Below, piece after piece: positions 52,733 through 61,426 of a stretch of 64,000 nt of DNA. Source of the stretch: Timonella sp031979385 (GTDB lineage Bacteria > Actinomycetota > Actinomycetes > Actinomycetales > Cellulomonadaceae); NCBI GenBank assembly GCA_031979385.1, contig DALZEF010000005.1, positions 116,781 to 180,780 on the forward strand, given 5' to 3'. Within the stretch, counting starts at the first letter, position 1. Each line of letters starts with the position of its first letter. A model generated the notes under the pieces. It had not been told where the DNA came from and did not search any database. It worked only from the letters and a program-made list of their open reading frames with translations. Made by a program: the position numbers and the translations under genes.

Positions 52733-53490
52733 GCGTTGATCACCGTCACTCCTTGGCTTTCGAGTTCCATGAGAATCTCTGGTTCAGATGCTTGGTCGGT
52801 GACAAGAGTGTCAACCTGATTGATGTCCGCAAAGGTGATGAACTCATTGCGGCCGATTTTTGAGTGATCCGTCAGCACGACAACCCGGCGTGCGGCAGCT
52901 ACGATTGCGCGTTTGACCTCTGATTCCTCGAGGTCCGGTGTGGTCAGTCCGCGCTCGACGGTGAGTCCGTTTGTGCCCATGAAGGCAACGTCCACCTCGA
53001 TCGTCTTGAGTGCTCGCTGCGACCATGGGCCGACGGCGGCGAGCGTTCGTGCCCGCACCTGACCTCCCACGAGATGCAGCGTGATCTTCTCGTGCCGAGA
53101 GAGGATGTTCGCGATCACGATCGAGTGGGTCACCACTACGAGTTCGCTGTCTGTGGGGATGAGCGCGGCAAGCCGGGCCGTCGTGGTACCTGCGTCGAGC
53201 AGGATCGAGCCGTGGGTTGGCAGTTCCCTGAGTGCGGCGCGTGCAATGGCGTCTTTTTCCGGGGCGTTGGTGTGCTCACGTTCCGCGACCGCCGGCTCTG
53301 TGGAAAACCGTTCCACGGGGATCGCTCCGCCATGCACTCGACGCACGAGCCCTCGACGTTCGAGAGCGGTGAGGTCTCGGCGGATTGTTTCCTGCGTGAC
53401 ATCGAGTTCCGCAGCAAGCGTTGTGACCTCGACTCTCCCATTCGTGCGAGCAAGGCCCAGGATGTGTGAGTGTCGTTCTGGAGCGTACAC
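52729..53490 (-). CDS. fruR: DeoR family regulator of the fructose operon
   Basis: 253 residues. The N-terminal DeoR helix-turn-helix reads RHSHILGLARTNGRVEVTTL followed by VTQETIRRDLTALERRGLV and RRVHGGAIPVE. The C-terminal sugar-phosphate sensor contains ILLDAGTTTARLAALIPTD and MGTNGLTVERGLTTPD. It probably represses the operon until fructose-1-P binds. It is first in the transcript, behind a good promoter at 53628-53656. Confidence 0.93.
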   Translation of the reverse strand: MYAPERHSHILGLARTNGRVEVTTLAAELDVTQETIRRDLTALERRGLVRRVHGGAIPVERFSTEPAVAEREHTNAPEKDAIARAALRELPTHGSILLDAGTTTARLAALIPTDSELVVVTHSIVIANILSRHEKITLHLVGGQVRARTLAAVGPWSQRALKTIEVDVAFMGTNGLTVERGLTTPDLEESEVKRAIVAAARRVVVLTDHSKIGRNEFITFADINQVDTLVTDQASEPEILMELESQGVTVINA

Positions 53491-53627
53491 GCCATTGTCC
53501 TCCCGGCTACTACGACGTACGCGAGAGTGGCCCGTGGCCCGATCCTTGCCGGTACGCTACGGATCAAGCCACTACAGCCGCCAGGTCCGTATTCGACCCG
53601 CCTGTACGACGCTGTTCAGTAACTCCG

Positions 53628-53656
53628 ATTATGCCCGGTTGTGACCGACATTGCAA
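53628..53656 (-). promoter_or_regulatory. Promoter of the fructose PTS operon
   Basis: On the minus strand: TTGCAA (53656-53651), a 17-nt spacer, then CATAAT (53633-53628). Transcription would start near 53621, leaving a leader of about 130 nt before fruR. It is the clearest sigma70-like promoter in the window. The gap from here to 53932 holds no recognisable gene. Confidence 0.7.
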
Positions 53657-53932
53657 GAGAAATCCACTTATTCAGACATAAAACAAAGAAAAACCCACAT
53701 CATAGGGTGGCGGACAGCGCTCTTCTTCGGCGCCTCCGCTAATTACAGCCTATGAGCCAGGTCACACGTCACGCCTGCCGGGTGAAGACTTTGTGCGGGT
53801 GAAACTCTCTCCCACGCCAGCACGCCCGAGCCGATGGACCCAAAAGAGTCCGAATACCCATCTTTAATAGGGCCTACGGGCCCAAAAGAGCCCACGACAT
53901 TTAAGAGGCGAGCCCGCACCAAAATAAAAGCG

Positions 53933-53967
53933 GGCCGGTTCATATCGAACCAACCCGCCCATCCCGC
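53933..53967 (-). terminator. Terminator of the MhuD-like gene
   Basis: GCGGGCCGGTTC and GAACCAACCCGC pair with a 2-nt internal mismatch around a short loop. On the minus strand a TTTTATTTT run follows. It lies about 26 nt after the stop codon at 53993. Confidence 0.75.
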
Positions 53968-53992
53968 GCGTGCGCGGGCCACAACTCACGCT

Positions 53993-54292
53993 CTACGCGA
54001 GTTCAACCACCTCGAACTCCATAAGATCAGCGCCAGTGCCAACAGGCTTATGCCCCTCGGGACGCGAGTGCGCCGCATCAGCACGACCAGTACGCCAGGC
54101 CTCAAAGTCCGCGCGGCTCGCCCACTGCGTGACCACAAAGTAGCGGCTCTCACCAGCAGTGGGACGCAGCAACTGGAAGCCCTCGAAACCAGGTTCTTGA
54201 TCCACGGCATGCTTGCGCGCGGCAAAGCGCTTCTCAAGTTCCGGGCCAGACCCCTCGGGAACGGTGATCGCATTGATGACAACTACGGACAT
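53993..54292 (-). CDS. MhuD/IsdG-like heme-degrading monooxygenase
   Basis: 99 residues with an ABM fold. The three residues that define the heme-degrading branch fall at the same numbering as in mycobacterial MhuD: N7 (VVVINAITVPEG), W66 (ADFEAWRTGR) and H75 (ADAAHSRPEG). The VTQWASRADFEAW segment is typical. It would open heme to release iron in the cytoplasm. It is a single gene with its own terminator; no iron box was seen upstream. Confidence 0.82.
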   Translation of the reverse strand: MSVVVINAITVPEGSGPELEKRFAARKHAVDQEPGFEGFQLLRPTAGESRYFVVTQWASRADFEAWRTGRADAAHSRPEGHKPVGTGADLMEFEVVELA

Positions 54293-54386
54293 GACACATC
54301 CTCACGAAAACGGTTGGGCGCGCAGCAGTGCGCATGATCGATACGTCAAGCCTAACGCCCTAACCATCGCGCCGGACAGGCCCCGT

Positions 54387-55331
54387 CTAGTTGCGCCACA
54401 ACCCATACGTGTCCGCAAGATTCGCAATCTTCTGCGCGCGGGCCAAGCGCGGCAGATACGAACCATCCGCGATCTTGAGGCCGGATCGCGAGGACTGGGC
54501 GTGTTCATGCTCCTCGATGAGCTCACGTGCCCACTCAAGTTCCTCGGCGGACGGGGAGAGCCCGGCGTTCACGTCCTCGACCTGCTCGATGGTCAGGCAC
54601 ATCTTCCCGGTCATCCCCATGCTTTGGGTGACCTTACAGGCAGCAAGCACCTTCTCCCGGTCATCCCCCGGAGCCGGCGGGCCGTCGATTGGTCCGGGCA
54701 ACTTACCCACGCGAGACGCGACAACCAGTTTTCCCCGGGCATACGCGAGCGCCATGGGGTCCTCGGTGGCGCCCGTGTCCTTGCGGAAGTCATTGACCCC
54801 AAACGCAAGCCGGAACGTTCCCGGGGCAGACGCAATAGCGGTTGCGTTCTCGATTCCGAGCGCGGACTCGATCAGTGCAATCACCGGCGTTCCAGCCTGC
54901 AGCCGCATCGCCGTAAGCGTGACCTGCTCGGGCTTCTCGGTCTGGGCGAGCATGACACCGCGTAGCCCGTTCGCGGTGATGAGCGCTGACACGTCATCGT
55001 CCCAGTGGTCGGTATCCATCCCGTTGATACGCACCCACGCTGAGGCACCAGATGACAGCGTCCGCATCACGTTATAGCGGGCCTCATCCTTACTCTGGTC
55101 AGAAACGGCCGCCTCCATGTCGAAGATGACCGAATCAGCTTCCGAACGCAGCGCATCCTCAAACAGATCCTCGCGCAGCGCATTGACGAGCAGCCATGAC
55201 CGCGAAAGGCGCGCAGGAAGTTTAGCCGCCCGCTCATTGCGGATGTCCGCGAACGCGTGCAGGTCCTGCTCGGTCAGTTCGGCGTCGGTGGTGTGGTCTG
55301 CTTCAGATTCGGGCGTCTCGGTCGTTTTCAT
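54387..55331 (-). CDS. CitE-like HpcH/HpaI aldolase / citrate lyase family protein
   Basis: About 314 residues from ATG 55331 (GTG 55340 is also possible). After a charged 40-residue N-terminus the CitE barrel shows RSWLLVNALREDLFEDALR, DSVIFDMEAAVSDQSKDEAR, the acyl-CoA contact WVRINGMDTDHW, PVIALIESALGIENA and LAFGVNDFRKDTGA. SMGMTGKMCLTIEQVEDVN follows. CitE-like proteins cleave or form malyl- or citramalyl-CoA-type thioesters. No citD or citF is nearby, so it is not part of a citrate lyase complex. Confidence 0.85.
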   Translation of the reverse strand: MKTTETPESEADHTTDAELTEQDLHAFADIRNERAAKLPARLSRSWLLVNALREDLFEDALRSEADSVIFDMEAAVSDQSKDEARYNVMRTLSSGASAWVRINGMDTDHWDDDVSALITANGLRGVMLAQTEKPEQVTLTAMRLQAGTPVIALIESALGIENATAIASAPGTFRLAFGVNDFRKDTGATEDPMALAYARGKLVVASRVGKLPGPIDGPPAPGDDREKVLAACKVTQSMGMTGKMCLTIEQVEDVNAGLSPSAEELEWARELIEEHEHAQSSRSGLKIADGSYLPRLARAQKIANLADTYGLWRN

Positions 55332-55359
55332 GTAAGTCACCAGCTAGAGATGCTTGATA

Positions 55360-55442
55360 TTTACGGACTTTCGTATGTTTCACTTCGGTGGGTGTTTGCT
55401 CCGCGACACCCCTGCCCTCCGCTGCACTACTGTGTCCGTAAC
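55360..55442. repeat. Dispersed intergenic repeat, GTTACGAAC family
   Basis: 83 bp ending TGCACTACTGTGTCCGTAAC, with the shared core TTGCTCCGCGACACCCCTG also found in the tandem units at 4624-4998. Its left end (TTTACGGAC) has decayed. It lies between the CitE-like gene and the MATE remnant. Confidence 0.7.
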
Positions 55443-55457
55443 AGATGTGGCTTTGTC

Positions 55458-55781
55458 TCATCCTAGGTCGGGTGCACCGTTTCTGCCCGGTAATTGGCTT
55501 CCTTGCGCTCCATTTCCTCCATGTGCGACGAGCGCCGTGACGCCTAGCCCAGCCAAGAACGAGGGAGCGCCGATGGACAGGATCGGGCCGATAACCAGCA
55601 GTGTGATTCTTAGGTGCTGTGATTTGAGCCGGTATGGGCGCTTCCTTTTGAGAAAGAAGAACCAGAAGGCCATGCCCGCGGACACCATCTGTCCACCTAC
55701 GGTGGCTCGTGCGGCGTGTTCTGGTCGGCTGTTTCCCAGGCTGCGTGACACCACTGACGCCACACCGACTCCGAGCGTCAT
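55458..55781 (-). pseudogene. Decayed MATE-type efflux gene fragment
   Basis: 107 codons remain. MTLGVGVASVVSRSLGNSR and ILSIGAPSFLAGLGVTALV resemble two separate parts of MATE multidrug transporters (usually about 450 residues) that are joined here with most of the gene missing. The start overlaps the APH-like stop (ATGA), as in an intact operon. It is most likely a deletion remnant. The match is from memory and the fragment is short. Confidence 0.6.
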
Positions 55782-56767
55782 CGAGTGCGCCCGAGGGCAG
55801 CCATCACCTGGTCGATCACCCTGCGAGCAAGGTCATATACCTCAGATGTGGTGTGACCCCGGTACTTGGTCTCGACTGCCATGATGATGCCCAGTTGCAG
55901 GGTGTAGAGCCTGCGCCGGATAGTTTCACTCTCCGTCAATGACTCAAGACCAAAGCCAGCCATGAAATCCGTTGGGTCACCAAACTCGGGGGCGTCCAGA
56001 CCGGTCAGGCCACCCTCCATGAGCGGGTCGCCGAAAATAGCGCGCTCATGATCCAGCAAAGCGACAAGCACCCCGTCGCGCATGATCGAGTTCTTTGCCC
56101 ACAAATCCACCTCGACGAGACGTGGTACGCGCACCTCATCGAGAACCGCGCGGTGGTCGACAAACACCGCACGTAGTTCATCCACGGACCAGCCCAAATC
56201 GATGTCAACTGGCGCGGCGTCCGCAAGTACGTCCTCGACAATCTGCATGAACGCATCCGACCATCGGTCAAACTGAGGTCCGGTCACATTGCCAAACCGC
56301 TCTGCGGTCACCGAGTTGATCTCACGGTTGAGCCGACCTAACTGACGGTTGCCCGATGCTGCGACCTCCTGCGAAAGTGTGCCGTCCGCGATGGCGAGAC
56401 CAAAGTTGAAACCCTCGATGAACTCCATGAAGAAGTAGTCCGCGTCAATTAACTCGTGAGTTAGGTCGGCCGCATATACCTGGGGGATCGGCACGGAGGT
56501 GTGTTCCTCGATGAGCGCCATCGCAGCAAGTTCTGCGCGCATCATCCCCCTCTCCCGCGTCAATACGGGGATGTGTGCGGGTGGGGCGATTTTCAAGACG
56601 ACCTGGCGTCCGTCCGCCAGAGAGATCTTGTAGGCGACGTTGAACCACCCCTCCGTCATCTCGGTCACTTCAATGCCGTTGCGGGGAATCGCCTCTTTTC
56701 CAAAGGCCCTCTCTACAAGCGCCGTCAAGGTGTCAAGGTCTTGGTGATTCTTGGTGAGGCTTTCCAC
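55778..56767 (-). CDS. APH-family phosphotransferase (kinase-like)
   Basis: 329 residues, starting at GTG 56767 with a weak GGA site. The kinase-like fold shows WFNVAYKISLADGRQVVLKI, then GMMRAELAAMALIEEHT, and the catalytic loop LVEVDLWAKNSIM with metal-loop LLDHERAIFGDPLMEGG. Relatives usually read LVHWDLWDGN, so the His of the HxD motif is replaced by Glu, while the Asp and Asn remain. The substrate is unknown; aminoglycoside resistance should not be assumed. It is followed by the MATE remnant. Confidence 0.8.
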   Translation of the reverse strand: MESLTKNHQDLDTLTALVERAFGKEAIPRNGIEVTEMTEGWFNVAYKISLADGRQVVLKIAPPAHIPVLTRERGMMRAELAAMALIEEHTSVPIPQVYAADLTHELIDADYFFMEFIEGFNFGLAIADGTLSQEVAASGNRQLGRLNREINSVTAERFGNVTGPQFDRWSDAFMQIVEDVLADAAPVDIDLGWSVDELRAVFVDHRAVLDEVRVPRLVEVDLWAKNSIMRDGVLVALLDHERAIFGDPLMEGGLTGLDAPEFGDPTDFMAGFGLESLTESETIRRRLYTLQLGIIMAVETKYRGHTTSEVYDLARRVIDQVMAALGRTR

Positions 56768-56859
56768 TGTCGTCCATTCTTCGTCTTCGTTGACTGAAAC
56801 TTCTTGGGTGTTTCTACGCTGAAACGGGAGGGGATGTAGTGTGCGCGCCGCAGCTCTCC

Positions 56860-57014
56860 CTGACCACCACGAGGCCCTCCACCCTGCTTGCCATGTCTCG
56901 GACCCGAGAGTTTGTCTCTGGATCGCGGACCGTTGCGATCGTTATGGCATGCCCGATCTCCCACGCCGCCGATTCCGCCCCGCGGATGATGTCGCTTTGA
57001 TAGGAGTGGCACAC
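56860..57014 (-). pseudogene. LacI-family regulator remnant
   Basis: A frame of about 50 codons, SYQSDIIRGAESAAWEIGHA, ITIATVRDPETNSRV and RDMASRVEGLVV, matches the start of the sugar-binding domain of LacI regulators. The HTH upstream and most of the ligand domain downstream are missing, and the frame ends soon after. An inverted repeat TAAGTA-G-TACTTA (57145-57157) lies upstream. The rest of 56768-57337 shows no gene. Confidence 0.6.
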
Positions 57015-57337
57015 CTGCGTGATCTGGTCCTGAATGATGGACCAGATCGCCCATGGGAGTTCCTCCCCTTCCTTACCGCATGGTAATAATTCGCGAGTTC
57101 AGAATGACTTTCCTGCCACCACAGCACCCGCAAGTACATCGCACTAAGTAGTACTTAATCTTCCCTGCTCGCGCATGCTCGTGAAAAAACCAAACACACA
57201 TTTGTTAGGAATGCTACCTAAGTGATGGTCCTCCCTCCCCGCAATCAGTTCCACAACACAGGAGCTTGTGTGATCTCTCAGAGGAAAGCAGCACTAGGTG
57301 CCCCGCCCACTGTTGTTCTCTCCTAGGAACCACGCCG

Positions 57338-59209
57338 TTACGCGTGTCCCGCCTCGAGCATTCGTGCAAATAGTCCGCCGCTGGCCGCAACCTCGGACGG
57401 CTTACCGTATTCAGCCACCCTGCCCTCGCGGATGACGGCGACGGTATCGGCATCGAGGGCGTCACTCACGCGGTGCGTGATCTCGATGACCGTAACACCG
57501 GGCCGGGCAGAAGCGAGGTTTGCACGTACCCGTGCCGCAGTCGCTTCGTCGAGGTGCGAGGTGAACTCATCGAGAACGAGAATCTTCGCACCCGTCAGCA
57601 GTGCCCGGGCAAGTGAGAGCCTTTGCCGCTGTCCACCGGACAGGTTGTCGCCGAGCTCGCCCACGCGAGTGTGCACACCATCCGGGAACGCGGCGATGTC
57701 ATCGGCCAAACATGCGATGGAGCAGGCCTCCATGATGTCGGCGTCGGTTGCCGCAGGATGCGCGAGACGCAGGTTTTCCGCGATGCTCATATTGAACATG
57801 TGGGTCGCTTGGGTCACGATCGCCACGGAGTCACGCAGTTCTGCCAGGGATACGTCGCGCACGTTGATCCCATTGATTCGCACAGCACCAGAGTCAACAT
57901 CCCAGAACCGGAGCAGCAGTTGCACCAGCGTGGACTTGCCCGCGCCAGAGGCTCCGACAAGCGCAAGGCGGGTTCCGGGTTCAACAAGCAGCGACACATC
58001 CTGCGCTGCAGGCCGCACGGAGACCCGCCCCTCGGTGGAAGGGTAGGTGAAGGTCACGGCATCGAACTCAACGCGGGGTCCGGTTTCACCGGCGTTTATG
58101 CCGAGGCGCACGGGGTTCACGGGGTCGCTCACAGCGGGCACGGCATCGGCCAGCGTGAACAGTCGATCTGCTGACGCTGTCGCCTTGTCGAGGTCCGCGA
58201 TCACGTCTTCCACGCCCCGCACGGCAGGGAAGGTAGCCACCACGGCGATGATCGCGGGGAGGAAGTTCACTAGAGTGAACTGACCGCTCCGCACTCCCTC
58301 GGCGCCGACAATGATCAAGGGCACTGCCGCGAGGAGTTGCACAGCGTGCGCGATGGCGCGACGCATCCCGACGGTCCACCAGGCCCGCCCAGCCCTCGTA
58401 GCGATCTGCTGTGACCGCGTGGCGAGTTCTTCCTGACGCCGCGCACCGTAGTCAAAGCCCACGATCTCGCGCACGCCCTGAATGGTCTCGGTGACGTGGT
58501 GCAGGTTCTGTCCACGCTCGCGCAGTACATCAACTGCTGTGTCTCGCGCTCCCGAACCACCGATGAATGGCACCGCAAACGCCGCGAAGAGCAGGAACAC
58601 GAATGCCGCAAGTCCCAGCACGGGAGTGGTGTTCACCGACACGAACACCACCACCACGAGCGGCACAAGGAACGCCGAGATCGCGGGGGCGATCGTGTGT
58701 GCGAAGAACACCTCAATCCGGTCGATGTCCCGTGTCACGCGGGCAAGCAGGTCACCGGTCCGACTCGATGCGGAAAGCGCCGGAGCCTGCGGCCAGATCC
58801 GCGAGAATAGGAACAGTCGCAGTTGCTCAAGGGCGGTGAATGCCACATAGTGGCCAGCGTACTGTTCGAGGTATCGGAACAGCGCTTTCGCAAGCGCGAG
58901 CCCAACCAGCAGCCACACGTACCGGCCGATGGGCAGGGCCGCGCCAATACCGGCATGAGTCGCAACGGTTGCAACACCGTGCGCTCCCACCACGAACAGC
59001 GCCACTCCGAGCAGTTTCTGAATCACTGCGCAGATCGTGGAGATGACCAGTGGTTTCATGACGGGAAGCGCACGCCCATACAGTTTTTTGATGATCACGT
59101 TGCGCGGCAGGTTCAGGCCTGTGTGACCGCTTGCAGCGGTGCTGCTTGGCGACGATCCTGCCGCCCTTGCAGCCTCGGGTACAGGAGGTTGGGTGGTTGC
59201 ATTGGTCAT
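57338..59209 (-). CDS. ABC transporter ATPase/permease half, CydC/IrtB-like
   Basis: 623 residues. An N-terminal membrane domain of six helices (GRALPVMKPLVISTICAVIQ, VAFTALEQLRLFLFSRIWPQ) is followed by an ABC domain with Walker A LVGASGAGKST, Q-loop VTQATHMFNMS, signature LSGGQRQRLSLA and Walker B ILVLDEFTS. It pairs with the overlapping upstream half-transporter. It resembles CydC of the thiol exporter as well as IrtB/YbtQ-type siderophore importers. The iron box upstream of the pair favours an iron-related role. Confidence 0.85.
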   Translation of the reverse strand: MTNATTQPPVPEAARAAGSSPSSTAASGHTGLNLPRNVIIKKLYGRALPVMKPLVISTICAVIQKLLGVALFVVGAHGVATVATHAGIGAALPIGRYVWLLVGLALAKALFRYLEQYAGHYVAFTALEQLRLFLFSRIWPQAPALSASSRTGDLLARVTRDIDRIEVFFAHTIAPAISAFLVPLVVVVFVSVNTTPVLGLAAFVFLLFAAFAVPFIGGSGARDTAVDVLRERGQNLHHVTETIQGVREIVGFDYGARRQEELATRSQQIATRAGRAWWTVGMRRAIAHAVQLLAAVPLIIVGAEGVRSGQFTLVNFLPAIIAVVATFPAVRGVEDVIADLDKATASADRLFTLADAVPAVSDPVNPVRLGINAGETGPRVEFDAVTFTYPSTEGRVSVRPAAQDVSLLVEPGTRLALVGASGAGKSTLVQLLLRFWDVDSGAVRINGINVRDVSLAELRDSVAIVTQATHMFNMSIAENLRLAHPAATDADIMEACSIACLADDIAAFPDGVHTRVGELGDNLSGGQRQRLSLARALLTGAKILVLDEFTSHLDEATAARVRANLASARPGVTVIEITHRVSDALDADTVAVIREGRVAEYGKPSEVAASGGLFARMLEAGHA

Positions 59210-61029
59210 GATTCTTCTCCGTCGTTGGACGTAGATCCGGCGCCCAGTTCCGTGAGGTTCCCGTCGGCTAGGGTCAGGATGCGGTCCACACTGCGCAGCG
59301 TGGACGGGCGGTGCGCGATGGTGAGGACGGTGCGGCCCGCAACCGCGTTGTCGATGGCGGCCAAGATGGCGGCCTCGCCCTCAAGGTCGACCTGGGAGGT
59401 GGGCTCATCAAGGATCAGTAAAGGCGCATCCTTGAGCAGCGCCCGGGCAATGGCGAGGCGCTGTGCCTGTCCGCCCGACAGCGAATAGCCGCGCTCCCCC
59501 ACCACGGTGTCCAGCCCCTGCGGCATAGCTTGAATCTCCTGCGTCAGATTCGCTGTTTCAAGCACAGCCCACAACTCTTCGTCGGTTGCGTCAGGCTTCG
59601 CTATCTGCAGGTTCTCGCGTAGCGTCCCAGTGAACAGGAACGTGGTTTGGCCGACCGTCGCAGACAGCGAACGGGCAGAATCTGTGGTCAGCGTATTTGC
59701 GTCAGCACCTGCGAGGAACAATTCACCGTCCCCAATCGGGATGTTGCGCTGCACAAGCGACGCAATGGTCGACTTACCGGCACCGGACTGGCCCACGATC
59801 GCCACATGCTCCCCCGGATACACCGCAAACGAGACGCCCTTGAGCACCTCAAACTCCCCATACGCAAAGTGGGCACCACGGAACTCGACGATGGGCTGGG
59901 AGGCGGCAGGATCGTCGGAAATCAGCGAACCCTTTGTTGGAAGGGCCGAACGGCCCGCACGAACCCGCACCGGTTGGCTGAGGAAGCCGCGGATGCCGCG
60001 CTGCGCGGCGAGCCCGCCCATGCCGATGTAGAAGAACTCGCCGACCTTGCCCAGCGGTTCCAGCAGCACAAACGACACCAGCAGGAGCGAGACGGCCTGG
60101 CCGAGCGTGATCGCGCCCGCGTCGAGACGGCTCATCGCGAGCCATGCCACCATCGCGATCATGAACAGCGAGAACACCCCGTCCACCACGAGGATGACCA
60201 ACTGGTTGGATGCAAGCAGCCGCATGATCGAACGGCGGTTGCGTTCACCCGATTCCGCAAGCCGGTCCTGGGTCCGCTGCGACGCGTTGAGCAGTCCAAG
60301 CGTGGTCAGCCCCTGAATGGCATCGAGGTACTCCGCTGCAAGGCGTTGGCGTGCCTCGCGTGAGTTGCCCGAGACCTTCCGGAATGCCCGCTGGAACCCG
60401 CCCACGAGCAACGGGATCGCCGGAACCGCAAGAAGCAACATAGCCGCAGCGAACCAGTCAATCGTGAGGCCCACAATGAGCAGCACGACCACAGGGCTTA
60501 TCGCAGACGCGATCATTGGCCCAAAGAACGTGAGCTTGAACAGCGAGAGCCGCTCCACCCCATCCGTCGCCTGCGAGGCAAGCGCACCGGAACGCTCGTG
60601 GGTGCGGTCAACCGGACCGAGCGCAAACACGTGATCGATGATGCGGCGGCGGACTTGCCCCTCCTCACGGACTGCGGCCGTGCCTGTCATACCGATCACG
60701 TAGGCAGAGAGTCCAGCCGCGAGTACCGCGAATACGACGGTGGCCACGAGATTGCCGCCGTATGGTTCTGAATACACGAGAGCTTGGAAGGTGTTGCCCA
60801 GGAATACGAACGTGAACGCGGTCGCCGCGGAGGTGAGCACGCTCAACGCAATCGAGAGTCTGACGGTCTTTCCCGCCTGCTCCGAGAACAGGTTGATTTT
60901 GGGCGGCTTCGGGCGGCTGCCCGGCGCTCGTCCTGAAGGGCCATGACCGGCCGTGGCGCGAGCATCCGGGTGCCCGGAGGCTCCCGGGTTGCGTGGCTTC
61001 ACTGGCTGATCTGCCGTTGCTGAAGACAT
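59206..61029 (-). CDS. ABC transporter ATPase/permease half, CydD/IrtA-like
   Basis: 607 residues. A Pro/Gly/Arg-rich N-terminus of about 45 residues is followed by six membrane helices (ALASQATDGVERLSLFKLT and AAEYLDAIQGLTTLGLLN are typical of this group). The ABC domain has Walker A IVGQSGAGKST, signature LSGGQAQRLAIA and Walker B LLILDEPTS. Its stop overlaps the next gene's start (ATGA), so the two should form a heterodimer. A DtxR/IdeR-type box at 61116-61134 suggests iron repression. Substrate candidates are a ferric siderophore or heme. Confidence 0.85.
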   Translation of the reverse strand: MSSATADQPVKPRNPGASGHPDARATAGHGPSGRAPGSRPKPPKINLFSEQAGKTVRLSIALSVLTSAATAFTFVFLGNTFQALVYSEPYGGNLVATVVFAVLAAGLSAYVIGMTGTAAVREEGQVRRRIIDHVFALGPVDRTHERSGALASQATDGVERLSLFKLTFFGPMIASAISPVVVLLIVGLTIDWFAAAMLLLAVPAIPLLVGGFQRAFRKVSGNSREARQRLAAEYLDAIQGLTTLGLLNASQRTQDRLAESGERNRRSIMRLLASNQLVILVVDGVFSLFMIAMVAWLAMSRLDAGAITLGQAVSLLLVSFVLLEPLGKVGEFFYIGMGGLAAQRGIRGFLSQPVRVRAGRSALPTKGSLISDDPAASQPIVEFRGAHFAYGEFEVLKGVSFAVYPGEHVAIVGQSGAGKSTIASLVQRNIPIGDGELFLAGADANTLTTDSARSLSATVGQTTFLFTGTLRENLQIAKPDATDEELWAVLETANLTQEIQAMPQGLDTVVGERGYSLSGGQAQRLAIARALLKDAPLLILDEPTSQVDLEGEAAILAAIDNAVAGRTVLTIAHRPSTLRSVDRILTLADGNLTELGAGSTSNDGEES

Positions 61030-61115
61030 TCGGTACTACCTCGCAGTGGAGTGGTGAGTGGTGCAATCCGGCGGCGATACGAGCGTCATGAGACGAAGAC
61101 CCTATCGTCCGCTCC

Positions 61116-61134
61116 TGTTAGGCTAACCTAACGG
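61116..61134 (-). promoter_or_regulatory. Iron box (DtxR/IdeR-type operator)
   Basis: The palindromic core TTAGGCTAACCTAA (61118-61131) fits the DtxR/IdeR consensus (TTAGGTTAGCCTAACCTAA) well. It lies 87 nt upstream of the ABC pair and overlaps the expected promoter region. Iron-loaded regulator would repress the transporter. Confidence 0.8.
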
Positions 61135-61250
61135 TTTTTTCTGACATGCAGTCATAAGTCCTGTTCTTTTACGCTGCGACAAGGGTTTTCACGGCGGTTC
61201 TGGCTGAAGTGTCAGAAACCGCTGGTCTACCTTCAGCGCCCTGTCGGGGT

Positions 61251-61307
61251 GTGGGTTTCCTCACGATGGTGTGGCCACTCTACTCACACCATTGCGAGGA
61301 AGCCCAC
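61251..61307. repeat. Long imperfect hairpin between divergent genes
   Basis: 23-nt arms, GTGGGTTTCCTC... and ...GAGGAAGCCCAC, differ at three positions and enclose an 11-nt loop. It lies between the iron-regulated ABC pair and the MFS gene, which diverge, so it is not an ordinary terminator for either. It may be a repeat remnant or leader structure. The remainder of 61030-61426 contains no recognisable gene. Confidence 0.6.
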
Positions 61308-61426
61308 ATCTCGAGCCGCGCTGGGTCGAAACGGGAAGAAAACCGCTCGGGCTAAAGTTAGAGATACTGCAATAAAGCAGACTTTTCCCGCGCACGGCCG
61401 TTAAGGCCACAACAGACCGGACGTTG

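Noticed and set aside
59206..61029. Firm naming as cydD/cydC
   Set aside because: No cydAB is nearby and the upstream iron box suggests another substrate. The similarity to several exporter-fold families does not decide.
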